A stretch of 64,000 nucleotides of DNA, taken from the NCBI GenBank assembly GCA_963837715.1, contig CAWIOF010000002.1, positions 992,001 to 1,056,000 of the forward strand. The letters run 5' to 3'. The DNA is from JANYLB01 sp963837715. GTDB taxonomy: Bacteria; Actinomycetota; Acidimicrobiia; IMCC26256; JANYLB01. Below the pieces are notes generated by a model. It was given only the letters and a program-made list of their open reading frames with translations. It had not been told where the DNA came from and did no database searches. How positions within the stretch are numbered: position 1 is the stretch's first letter; each line of letters starts with the position of its first letter. A program made the position numbers and the translations under genes. Below, piece after piece: positions 43,913 through 51,524 of this stretch.

Positions 43913-46395
43913 AGGCAGTCATCCTCGCCGGAGGTGAGGGGACCCGACTCCGTCCCCTCACGAGCAATCAGCCCAAGCCGATGCTCCCCATGGCGAACCG
44001 ACCCATGCTCGAGCACATCGTGCGGTTGCTCGCCGACCACGGCTTCGACGACATCGTGGTGACCGTCGCGTTCCTGGCCAACCAGATCCGCAACTACTTC
44101 GGCGACGGCTCCGACTTCGGCGTGCAGATGCGCTACGCGAGCGAGGACAGCCCCCTCGGCACCGCGGGATCGGTGCGCAACGCGGCCGAGCAGCTCGACG
44201 ACACCTTCCTCGTCATGTCGGGCGACGTGCTCACCGACATCGACCTCACGGAGTTCGTGAAGGCCCACCGTGAAGCGGGGGCGTTCGGTTCGATCGCCCT
44301 GAAGCGGGTCGAGGATCCGGTCGAGTTCGGCATCGTGATCACCCGTCCCGACGGCTCGATCGACCGGTTCCTCGAGAAGCCCACGTGGGGGCAGGTCTTC
44401 TCCGACACCATCAACACCGGCATGTACGTGCTCGAGCCCGAGGTGTTCGACTTCATCCCCGAGGGCGAGGTCGTCGACTTCTCCGGCGACGTGTTCCCCG
44501 CGATCCTCAAGCGGGGCAAGCCCCTGCTCGGCCACGTGGTGGAGGGCTACTGGGAAGACGTCGGCACCCTCGACGCGTACGTGCGGGCCCACACCGACAT
44601 CCTCGACGGCCGGGTGCGGGTCGACATCGAGGGGTTCGAGCTCGCCGACGGCGTCTGGCTCGGCGAAGGGGCCGACCTCGATCCGTCGGCCCACGTGACC
44701 GGCCCAGTGGTGATCGGCGACAACGCCCGGATCGAGGCCGGCGCGCAGCTCCAGCCCTACACCGTGCTCGGCAGCGACGTCGTGGTGAAGTCCGACGCGT
44801 TCATCGAACGCAGCGTGGTCCACGACCACGGCTACATCGGACCCAGCGTCGACCTGCGCGGCTGCGTGATCGGACGTTCCTCCGACCTGCGCTCGCACGC
44901 CCGGGTGCGCGAGGGCGCGGTGCTCGGCGAGGAGTGCTTCGTCGGTGAGTACACGCTCATCAACCCCGACGTGAAGGTGTACCCGTTCAAGACGGTCGAG
45001 GCGAGCGCGGTGATCAACTCGTCGATCGTCTGGGAGAGCCGGGGGACCCGCACGCGCTTCGGGCGCCGCGGGGTCAGCGGGCTCGCGAACGTCGACATCA
45101 CCCCGGAGCAGGCGGTGCGTCTCGCCATGGCCTACGGGAGCGCGTTGAAGAAGGGCTCGACGGTCACGACCAGTCGCGACACCAGCCGGGTGGCGCGCGC
45201 GCTGAAGCGTTCGATCATCGGGGGCCTGAACCTCGCCGGCGTCACTGTCGACGACGTGGAGCTCGCGACCGTCCCGTTGACGCGCTTCCAGGTGAAGAAC
45301 TCCCTCGCCCAGGGTGGCATCACGGTGCGACTCGTCCCCGGCGACGCCAACAGCGTGAGCATCCGGTTCTTCGAGGCCGACGGGCGCGACATCGACGAAG
45401 GGATGCAGCGCAAGATCGAGCGACTGCTCTCACGCGAAGACTTCCGACGGGCGTTCGCCGGCGACATCGGCGACATCCGGTTCCCGCCCCGGGCGCTCGA
45501 GTTCTACACGTCGGCCCTCGAGGGTGCGGTCGACGCCGACCGCGTCCGCGAGGCCGCGTTCAAGGTCGTCCTCGACTACTCCCACGGGGCCGTGAGCCTC
45601 GTCATGCCGAGCGTGCTGGCGAAGCTCGGCGCCGACGTGCTCGCGGTGAACCCGTTCGCGAGCACCGCGTCGGCGGCCGCCGCGGCCGACGACCTGCAGA
45701 CCCGCACCATCCGCATGGGCGACCTGGTCCGCTCCTCGGGCAGTCACCTCGGGATGGTGCTCGACGCCGACGGTGAGACCGCGGTCATCATCGACGACAC
45801 CGGGAAGGCGTTCGACGCCGACGGTGCCCTGCTCGCGATGGTCACCCTCGTGATGGAGGCGGCGCCGGGCTCCCGCATCGCGTTGCCGGTGTCGGTCACC
45901 GAGGCGGCGGCCCACATCGCCGAGGCCCACGACGGCGAGGTCGTGTGGACCAAGTTGTCCGACGCGCACATCATGGAGGTCGCCTCGAGCGTCGACTTCG
46001 CCGCGTCGCCCGACGGTGGCTTCATCTGGCCGACGTTCCTCCCGGCCTACGACGCGACCGCCACCCTGGTGAAGCTCCTCGACCTGCTCGCGGCGACGGG
46101 TCGGACCCTCTCGGGGATCCGGGCCGGTCTGCCCACCGTGCACGTCGCGCGCGAGGAGATCCCGACGCCCTGGGAGAAGAAGGGCGCGGTGATGCGCGAG
46201 ATGATGGAACGGGCGAGCGACCGCGACGTCGTGCTCGTCGACGGGGTGAAGGTGTTGTACCCCGACGGGTGGGCGCTCGTGCTGCCCGACCCGGAGAACC
46301 CGGTGACGCACGTGTACGCCGAGGCGGGGAGCGAGCACGAGGCGCGCCTGCGCGCCCAGGAGTACGCGGCCCGCATCCAGCACCTCCTGCGGTAG
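43909..46395 (+). CDS. Fused sugar-phosphate nucleotidyltransferase / phosphomannomutase-like protein
   Basis: An 828-residue three-part protein. (1) NTP_transferase, about 1-235: MKAVILAGGEGTRLRPLTSN and MLPMANRPMLEHIVRLL. (2) Left-handed hexapeptide repeats, about 240-370. (3) A phosphoglucomutase/phosphomannomutase-like part, about 385-820. In the mutase part the phosphoserine loop (T-A-S-H-N-P) is missing, replaced by GGITVRLVPGDANSVSIRFF. The metal loop DGDADR is degenerate as LDADGETAVIIDD. So GDP-mannose (or similar) pyrophosphorylase activity is likely and mutase activity doubtful. The same architecture is known in other actinobacteria and cyanobacteria. GTG 43909. Confidence 0.85.
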   Translation: MKAVILAGGEGTRLRPLTSNQPKPMLPMANRPMLEHIVRLLADHGFDDIVVTVAFLANQIRNYFGDGSDFGVQMRYASEDSPLGTAGSVRNAAEQLDDTFLVMSGDVLTDIDLTEFVKAHREAGAFGSIALKRVEDPVEFGIVITRPDGSIDRFLEKPTWGQVFSDTINTGMYVLEPEVFDFIPEGEVVDFSGDVFPAILKRGKPLLGHVVEGYWEDVGTLDAYVRAHTDILDGRVRVDIEGFELADGVWLGEGADLDPSAHVTGPVVIGDNARIEAGAQLQPYTVLGSDVVVKSDAFIERSVVHDHGYIGPSVDLRGCVIGRSSDLRSHARVREGAVLGEECFVGEYTLINPDVKVYPFKTVEASAVINSSIVWESRGTRTRFGRRGVSGLANVDITPEQAVRLAMAYGSALKKGSTVTTSRDTSRVARALKRSIIGGLNLAGVTVDDVELATVPLTRFQVKNSLAQGGITVRLVPGDANSVSIRFFEADGRDIDEGMQRKIERLLSREDFRRAFAGDIGDIRFPPRALEFYTSALEGAVDADRVREAAFKVVLDYSHGAVSLVMPSVLAKLGADVLAVNPFASTASAAAAADDLQTRTIRMGDLVRSSGSHLGMVLDADGETAVIIDDTGKAFDADGALLAMVTLVMEAAPGSRIALPVSVTEAAAHIAEAHDGEVVWTKLSDAHIMEVASSVDFAASPDGGFIWPTFLPAYDATATLVKLLDLLAATGRTLSGIRAGLPTVHVAREEIPTPWEKKGAVMREMMERASDRDVVLVDGVKVLYPDGWALVLPDPENPVTHVYAEAGSEHEARLRAQEYAARIQHLLR

Positions 46396-46418
46396 AGCGG
46401 TTGCGCTAGCTTCCGACG

Positions 46419-46802
46419 ATGGATTTCCCCGAGGGGTTGCGGTACAGCGCGGAGCACGAGTGGGTGCGGGTCGAGGACAACCGGGCGACGGTGGGGGTGA
46501 CCGACTTCGCGCAGGATGCGCTGGGCGACGTGGTCTACGTGAACCTGCCGGAGTCGGGCGCCACCGTGGTGAAGATGGCGGGCTGCGCCGAGGTCGAGTC
46601 GACGAAGTCGGTGTCCGACATCTACGCGCCCGTGGCGGGCACGATCGTGGCCGTGAACGACGCCCTCGATGCAGCTCCCGAGCAGATCAACCAGGATCCC
46701 TACGGCGACGGCTGGCTGTTCGCGGTGGAGATGTCGGATCCGTCGGACCTCGACGGACTGCTGGACGCGGCGGCCTACCGGGCCCTGGTCGAAGAGGCCT
46801 GA
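46419..46802 (+). CDS. gcvH: Glycine cleavage system H protein
   Basis: Lipoyl carrier of the glycine cleavage system; 127 residues. The lipoylated Lys is in AEVESTKSVSDIYAPVAGT. The opening YSAEHEWVRVEDNRATVGVT and the C-terminal PYGDGWLFAVEM are standard. It heads the cluster gcvH-garA-ftsR that corresponds in order to M. tuberculosis Rv1826-Rv1828. ATG 46419. Confidence 0.95.
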   Translation: MDFPEGLRYSAEHEWVRVEDNRATVGVTDFAQDALGDVVYVNLPESGATVVKMAGCAEVESTKSVSDIYAPVAGTIVAVNDALDAAPEQINQDPYGDGWLFAVEMSDPSDLDGLLDAAAYRALVEEA

Positions 46803-46860
46803 ACCTCCCCTTGAGGTCGAGGGGTACCTGACCCCTGTGGTCCGGGGCTAGCCTGCGAGC

Positions 46861-47328
46861 ATGAACTGCCGCCAGTGCGGCCACGGCAACGAGCCGGGAG
46901 CGCGCTTCTGCTCGTCGTGTGGGACGCTGCTCGATGGCGACGAGGTCACTGCGGGCGTCCCCATGGTCACGGCCGACGAGGGTGCCGAAGCCGTGGTCGC
47001 CGCGCTCGCCGAACTGCCCGAGGGCGCCGCGGTGCTGGTCGTCCGCCGGGGACCCAACGCGGGGAGCGTCTTCGCCATCGAGGCGGGTGAGGTGGCGGCC
47101 GGGAGGCATCCGGAGTCGGAGATCTTCCTCGACGACATCACCGTCTCGCGCCGACACGCCGTCGTGACCCGCGCCGGCGACCACTTCGAGGTCTGCGACG
47201 CCGGCTCACTGAACGGGACGTACGTGAACCACGAGCGGGTCGACAAGACCGTGTTGCAGAGCGGCGACGAGATCCAGGTCGGTCGCTTCGTCCTGACGTT
47301 CCACACTGCGACGGTGGGCGCGTCGTGA
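46861..47328 (+). CDS. garA: FHA-domain protein with N-terminal zinc ribbon (GarA-like)
   Basis: A 155-residue protein. Residues 1-25 form a zinc ribbon (MNCRQCGHGNEPGARFCSSC). The FHA domain spans about 60-150: GSVFAIEAGEVAAGRHPESE (phosphothreonine-binding Arg), DDITVSRRHAVVTRAG (Ser-Arg-Arg-His) and DAGSLNGTYVNHERV (Asn). Mycobacterial GarA regulates 2-oxoglutarate metabolism when phosphorylated by PknB/PknG on an N-terminal ETTS motif. That motif is not visible here, so phosphorylation control may differ. A small AGGGGT/ACCCCT hairpin precedes the gene. GTG start of ftsR overlaps its stop. Confidence 0.87.
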   Translation: MNCRQCGHGNEPGARFCSSCGTLLDGDEVTAGVPMVTADEGAEAVVAALAELPEGAAVLVVRRGPNAGSVFAIEAGEVAAGRHPESEIFLDDITVSRRHAVVTRAGDHFEVCDAGSLNGTYVNHERVDKTVLQSGDEIQVGRFVLTFHTATVGAS

Positions 47329-48167
47329 GCGCGAACGTCGAGGCCGGCAGCCCACACCACTCGATCGGCGACGTCCTCGGGATGCTCCGCGAGGAGTTCC
47401 CCGACATCACCATCTCCAAGATCCGCTTCCTCGAGAGCCAGGGTCTCATCGATCCCGAGCGCACGCCGTCGGGATACCGCAAGTTCTACGACGGCGATGT
47501 CGATCGGTTGCGCTGGATCCTGCACCAGCAGAAGGAGAACTTCCTCCCGTTGAAGGTGATCAAGGGCCGCCTCGAACAACTGGAACTGGGCGGTGGGGTG
47601 CTCACCGACTTCGCCGACCTCGATGCTCCCGCCGATCCGGATCCCGTGCCCGACCCGGAACCCGAGCCCGAACCGGCGCAGGAGAAGCCGAAAGCCAAGC
47701 GTCGGACCCGCAAGAAGGCGGCGGCCCCGCCGACGCTCCCGCTCGACGACGGTCGCGCCGACGACCTGGCGCCCGACCCGAGTGGTGTGAGTCTCACGCG
47801 CGAGGAACTGGCGAAGGCAGCCGGCCTCACCGACGCCGAGATCACCGAGCTGGAGTCGTTCGGGCTGCTCATCCCCGCGACCGAAGCGGGCGGACGCGTG
47901 TTGTTCGACGAAGACGGGCTCGCGGTGGCGCGTCTCGCAGCCGGCTTCGCGAAGCACGGGATCGAGGCGCGGCACCTGCGCATGTACCGCAGCTTCGCCG
48001 AACGCGAAGCGATGCTCTATCAACAGGCGCTCCTCTCGGTGCTCCGGCAACGCAACCCCGAGGCGCGCGCTCGCGCGCAGGAAGAGCTCGCAGAGCTCGC
48101 GAAGCTCGGACGCGGACTGCGCACCGCGTACCTGCGCCAAGCGGCGCGGGAGCTGCTCGCGGAGTGA
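47325..48167 (+). CDS. ftsR: MerR-type regulator FtsR (Rv1828-like)
   Basis: A 280-residue MerR-family protein. The winged helix-turn-helix is SIGDVLGMLREEFPDITISK then IRFLESQGLIDPERTPSGYR. A Glu/Pro/Lys-rich linker (about 105-145) leads to a C-terminal effector-like region SLTREELAKAAGLTDAEIT and EARHLRMYRSFAEREAML. The Corynebacterium and Mycobacterium counterpart activates ftsZ and cell division genes. Its place after gcvH and garA is conserved. GTG 47325, overlapping garA by 4 bases; it overlaps hpt likewise. Confidence 0.9.
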   Translation: MSANVEAGSPHHSIGDVLGMLREEFPDITISKIRFLESQGLIDPERTPSGYRKFYDGDVDRLRWILHQQKENFLPLKVIKGRLEQLELGGGVLTDFADLDAPADPDPVPDPEPEPEPAQEKPKAKRRTRKKAAAPPTLPLDDGRADDLAPDPSGVSLTREELAKAAGLTDAEITELESFGLLIPATEAGGRVLFDEDGLAVARLAAGFAKHGIEARHLRMYRSFAEREAMLYQQALLSVLRQRNPEARARAQEELAELAKLGRGLRTAYLRQAARELLAE

Positions 48168-48730
48168 GCCTGTCGAAGATCCTGGATCGACGCGCGATCA
48201 CCGACACCGTGTCGCGTCTCGCCGGGGAGATCTCGCGTGACCATCCCGACGGCGTGGTGCTCGTGTGCGTGCTGAAGGGTGCACTGATCTTCCTCGCCGA
48301 TCTCGCCCGGGCGATCTCCGAGGTGCCGGTCACGCTCGACTTCATCTCGATCTCGCGCTACGCCCCCGACTCCGGGCGGGTCCGGATCACCCAGGATCTC
48401 GAGCGCGACATCACGGGCCTCGACGTGGTGGTCGTCGAGGACCTCGTCGACACCGGCTTGACGCTCGCGTACCTGCTCCGTCTGCTCGAGGAGCGAGGAG
48501 CCCGGCAGGTCCGCGTGTGCGCGCTGCTCGACCGGCCCGTCCGTCGCATCGTCCCGCTCGACGTGCACTACCGGGGCCTCGAGATCCCCGACATCTACGT
48601 CCTCGGCTACGGGCTGCACCACGCCGATCTCTACCGGAACCTGCCCGAGGTGTACGAAGCCGACCGTGCGGCCGTGGGGGAGCACCCCGCCGCCTACGTG
48701 GCCGAGTTGTACGGGAAGGTGTCCGGGTGA
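48164..48730 (+). CDS. hpt: Hypoxanthine phosphoribosyltransferase
   Basis: Purine salvage enzyme making IMP/GMP from hypoxanthine/guanine and PRPP; 188 residues. The PRPP motif is VVVVEDLVDTGLTLAYLLRL, where the usual third acidic and Gly residues are kept. VCVLKGALIFLADLARAI and RVCALLDRPVRRIVPLDVHY follow, and the C-terminal YVLGYGLHHADLYRNLPEVY is diagnostic. An extra N-terminal helix (SLSKILDRRAITDTV) is normal. The gene is inserted in the garA-BFN cluster. GTG 48164. Confidence 0.93.
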   Translation: MSLSKILDRRAITDTVSRLAGEISRDHPDGVVLVCVLKGALIFLADLARAISEVPVTLDFISISRYAPDSGRVRITQDLERDITGLDVVVVEDLVDTGLTLAYLLRLLEERGARQVRVCALLDRPVRRIVPLDVHYRGLEIPDIYVLGYGLHHADLYRNLPEVYEADRAAVGEHPAAYVAELYGKVSG

Positions 48731-48823
48731 ACCGGTCGCAGGACTCGGGAGCCCCGGTGGTAGGCTGATGTTTTGGCGGAGGCCTTCCGTGCTGTCCGTG
48801 AGGGCTGACGAGAGGATCGTGCG

Positions 48824-49306
48824 ATGATTCGTGTCTCGCTCGTGGGCGTGCGCCTCGAGGTGCCCACGAATCAGCCGATCGTGCTGTTGCGTGAGGAAGA
48901 GGGCCAGCGGTACCTGCCGATCTTCATCGGCCCGCCCGAGGCGACCGCCATCGTCTATGCGTTGCAGGGGATGGAGACGCCCCGGCCCATGACGCACGAT
49001 CTCTTCCGCACCGTCCTCGACGACGTGTCGGTCGTGCTCCAGCGGGTCACGATCACCGAGCTCCACGACGGCACCTTCTACGCCGAGATCGAGTTGCTCC
49101 AGGGCGAGAAGACGTCGCGGATCTCGTCGCGGCCGTCGGATGCCATCGCCCTCGCGGTCCGCTACGCCGACCCGGTGCCGATCTACGTCGACGAAGCAGT
49201 CATGGACGAAGCCGGCGTGCTCTTCGACGGAGAAGACGAAGAGGAGCAGGTCGAGATGTTCCGCGAGTTCCTCGACCAGGTTCGCCCCGAGGATTTCGCT
49301 CAGTAG
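48824..49306 (+). CDS. Bifunctional nuclease (BFN, DUF151) domain protein
   Basis: A 160-residue BFN-domain protein, counterpart of Rv1829: MIRVSLVGVRLEVPTNQPIV, RYLPIFIGPPEATAIVYALQ, TFYAEIELLQGEKTSRISSR and PSDAIALAVRYADPVPIYVD. Plant homologues show RNase/DNase activity, but the bacterial role is uncertain; UVR-type tails are absent. ATG 48824, 93 bases after hpt with no clear terminator. The stop codon shares one base with the start of the channel gene. Confidence 0.92.
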   Translation: MIRVSLVGVRLEVPTNQPIVLLREEEGQRYLPIFIGPPEATAIVYALQGMETPRPMTHDLFRTVLDDVSVVLQRVTITELHDGTFYAEIELLQGEKTSRISSRPSDAIALAVRYADPVPIYVDEAVMDEAGVLFDGEDEEEQVEMFREFLDQVRPEDFAQ

Positions 49307-50319
49307 TGGACGGGCGACGGCGCTTCCGCGCCGGCCTCATCCTGCTCGGCGCGGTCGGACTCATCGGGACCCTCTGGTTCTGGCTCATCGAGGGCTTCGG
49401 GGTCGTGGAGGCCGCGTTCCAGACGACGACCACCATCACGACAGTGGGTTTCGGCGAGGTCCGGCCCTTCGACACCAGCGCCCAGGTCTTCGCGATTGCG
49501 TTGATGATCGTCGGAGTCGCGGCGGCACTGTTCACGTTCGGCGGCGCGCTCGAGGAGCTCGTCGAGGGATCCGTCCACCGGTTCGGGAGGCGACGCATGG
49601 AACGCCGGATCGAGTCGATCTCGCAACATCTCGTGCTCTGCGGCTACGGCCGCGTCGGCGAGTCGATCGCGCACAGCGTCGACTCCGACCATGCGCTGGT
49701 CGTCGTCGTCGACGCCGACGAAGCTCGTTGTCGGCGCGCGGTAGAACGGGGCTTCCTCGCCGTTCCCGGTGACGCGACCGAGGACGACTCGCTGCGTGCC
49801 GCGGGCATCGCGCGAGCGTCGGTGCTCGTGGTGAGCCTGCACTCCGACGGCGACGCGATCTCGTGCGTGTTGTCGGCCCGTGCGCTCGCGCCCCACCTGC
49901 GCATCGTGGCGCGGGCGAACTCGGCGAGCAGCGAGCCGAAGCTCGAACGGGCCGGAGCCGACCATGTGGTGAACCCGCTGCGGCTCGGCGCCGAGCACCT
50001 CGCGGGCTTCGCGACGCGACCCAGTGTCGCGGGGTTCATGGAGGTCGTCTCCGCCGGGAGCGAGGTCGAGATGCGGCTCGAGGAAGTCACGCTCGCAGTC
50101 GACAGTCCGCTCGCGGGGCGTTCGCTCGCCGAGGCGAACCTGCGCGAGGTGACCGGTGCGCTGGTGCTGGCCGTGCGCGACGCTGCGGGCACCTTCGTGA
50201 GCAACCCGGAGCCGTCGCGCCGACTCGAACCCGGCATGATCCTCATCGCGATCGGCACCGACACCCAACTCGGGGCCCTGGCCCGCGAAGGTGCACCTGC
50301 GGGCGCCGGAGCACCCTGA
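49306..50319 (+). CDS. Two-TM potassium channel with RCK (TrkA-N/TrkA-C) domains
   Basis: A 337-residue channel subunit. TM1 is AGLILLGAVGLIGTLWFWLI. The pore loop TTTITTVGFGEVRP has a TVGFGE filter in place of the usual TVGYGD. TM2 is VFAIALMIVGVAAALFTFGG. The RCK N domain begins HLVLCGYGRVGESIAHSV and has VVDADEAR at strand 2. The RCK C domain spans about 250-325. This is the MthK-like layout with cytoplasmic ligand gating. GTG 49306 overlaps the BFN stop by one base. Confidence 0.9.
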   Translation: MDGRRRFRAGLILLGAVGLIGTLWFWLIEGFGVVEAAFQTTTTITTVGFGEVRPFDTSAQVFAIALMIVGVAAALFTFGGALEELVEGSVHRFGRRRMERRIESISQHLVLCGYGRVGESIAHSVDSDHALVVVVDADEARCRRAVERGFLAVPGDATEDDSLRAAGIARASVLVVSLHSDGDAISCVLSARALAPHLRIVARANSASSEPKLERAGADHVVNPLRLGAEHLAGFATRPSVAGFMEVVSAGSEVEMRLEEVTLAVDSPLAGRSLAEANLREVTGALVLAVRDAAGTFVSNPEPSRRLEPGMILIAIGTDTQLGALAREGAPAGAGAP

Positions 50320-50336
50320 CCTGGGCACTCTCCCGT

Positions 50337-50380
50337 ACCCTCGATCACAGGTCGAGGCTTCGAGCGACCCTCGACCACAG
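50337..50380. repeat. Direct repeat pair upstream of the merR-family promoter
   Basis: ACCCTCGATCACAG at 50337 and ACCCTCGACCACAG at 50367 are 14-base direct repeats with one mismatch, starting exactly 30 bases apart, about three helical turns. They lie just upstream of a predicted promoter for the second MerR-type gene and so are candidates for an activator or autoregulator site. Confidence 0.5.
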
Positions 50381-50387
50381 CTTCACG

Positions 50388-50416
50388 TTGACCTGAACCT
50401 TGGCCTCCGGTATACC
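50388..50416 (+). promoter_or_regulatory. Predicted sigma-A promoter of the Rv1830-like merR gene
   Basis: TTGACC at 50388-50393 and TATACC at 50411-50416 are spaced by exactly 17 bases, close to the actinobacterial housekeeping consensus and conspicuous in this GC-rich sequence. Transcription would start about 55 bases before the ATG at 50480. Confidence 0.6.
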
Positions 50417-50479
50417 GTGACACGTCGGTAGTTACGGAGATGTGGTTCTCACGCGCCGGCGGATCTGGAGCCCGAACGC

Positions 50480-51058
50480 ATGCCGAAACGAATCGACGAC
50501 GCCCCGTTGCCGCCCCCCATGGCCCAGGGAACGCTCGCTCCGTCCGATCCCGGCGCCCCCGGCGATCCCGGCTGGGAGGAGATCGGCTACCGCGGACCCC
50601 AGGTCTGTCGCATCGTGGGCATCTCCTACCGCCAGCTCGACTACTGGGCGCGTACCGACCTGCTGACGCCTTCGCTCGCCGAGGCCGCGGGGAGCGGCAC
50701 GCAGCGCCGCTACTCGTACCGCGATCTCGTGGCGCTCAAGGTGATCAAGAGCCTGCTCGACGCGGGAATCGCACTGAAGACGGCGCGCGTCGCCATCGAC
50801 TACCTCCGCGACCGCCTCGGTGGCGACCTCGCGACCGCGAGCCTCGTGCTCGACGGTTCCCGTTCGGTGCTCGCGCTCACCGGCGACGACATCGTCGACC
50901 TGGTCCGTCACGGCCAGGGCGTGCTCAACATCGTCCCCCTCGGACCCGTCGTGGCCGAGCTCGACGCCAGCATCCACGACCTCGATGTCGGCACCGACGA
51001 GGCCGCCGGCGCGAAGCCCGCGCCGGCGCGTCGGCGCAAGGCGGCCGGAGGAGACTGA
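50480..51058 (+). CDS. MerR-family regulator (Rv1830-like)
   Basis: A 192-residue MerR protein. A proline-rich N-terminus precedes the helix-turn-helix GPQVCRIVGISYRQLDYWAR, and the wing follows as GTQRRYSYRDLVALKVIKSL. The middle (LLDAGIALKTARVAIDYLRD) is the family dimer helix. The C-terminal part ends in a basic low-complexity tail (PAPARRRKAAGGD). In mycobacteria the orthologue lies between the BFN gene and gcvB and affects cell division and growth; its ligand is unknown. ATG 50480. Confidence 0.9.
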   Translation: MPKRIDDAPLPPPMAQGTLAPSDPGAPGDPGWEEIGYRGPQVCRIVGISYRQLDYWARTDLLTPSLAEAAGSGTQRRYSYRDLVALKVIKSLLDAGIALKTARVAIDYLRDRLGGDLATASLVLDGSRSVLALTGDDIVDLVRHGQGVLNIVPLGPVVAELDASIHDLDVGTDEAAGAKPAPARRRKAAGGD

Positions 51059-51522
51059 CCATCAGCCACGCCGACCCCGCCGACGCTGAGCGACTCCCGC
51101 ACGAACACACGCGATTCGCGCACAACTCGGAGCGCCAGTTCGCCAAGCTCCTCGACTTCTACGGGATCGAGTGGGACTACGAGCCGCGGACGTTCACGCT
51201 CGAATCGGATCGCGACGGCAAGCCGGTCCAGGCGTTCACGCCCGACTTCTACCTCCCCACGTACGACCTCTACATCGAGATCACGACGCTCAACCAGCGG
51301 CTCGTCACCAAGAAGAACCGCAAGGCGCGCCGGCTCCAGGAGCTCCACCCCGACGTGCGGGTGAAGGTGCTCTACCAGCGCGACTACCTCGGTCTGCTCG
51401 TGAAGTACGGCCTCGAAGCGCCGTCGCAGTTGAGTGAACGGCTCGGATCGGGGAACCCGTTGCGGCTCGAACCCGACCCGCGGCCGATGGCGCCTCCGGG
51501 CCGTTCGCGCGAATCTGCCTGA
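51055..51522 (+). CDS. Hypothetical protein with endonuclease-like PD...ExT core, non-standard start
   Basis: About 155 residues in a clearly coding frame: HEHTRFAHNSERQFAKLLDF, EWDYEPRTFTLESDRDGKP, AFTPDFYLPTYDLYIEITT, RLVTKKNRKARRLQELHPDV and LYQRDYLGLLVKYGLEAP. The PDFYLP...YIEI pattern followed by paired Lys resembles the PD-(D/E)xK nuclease core, but this is only a resemblance. The frame has no ATG, GTG or TTG before the conserved region. The best positioned starts are CTG 51055 (overlapping the merR stop) or ATC 51061, both just after GGAGGAG. It lies between merR and gcvT, 2 bases before the latter. Confidence 0.7.
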   Translation: MTISHADPADAERLPHEHTRFAHNSERQFAKLLDFYGIEWDYEPRTFTLESDRDGKPVQAFTPDFYLPTYDLYIEITTLNQRLVTKKNRKARRLQELHPDVRVKVLYQRDYLGLLVKYGLEAPSQLSERLGSGNPLRLEPDPRPMAPPGRSRESA

Positions 51523-51524
51523 CC

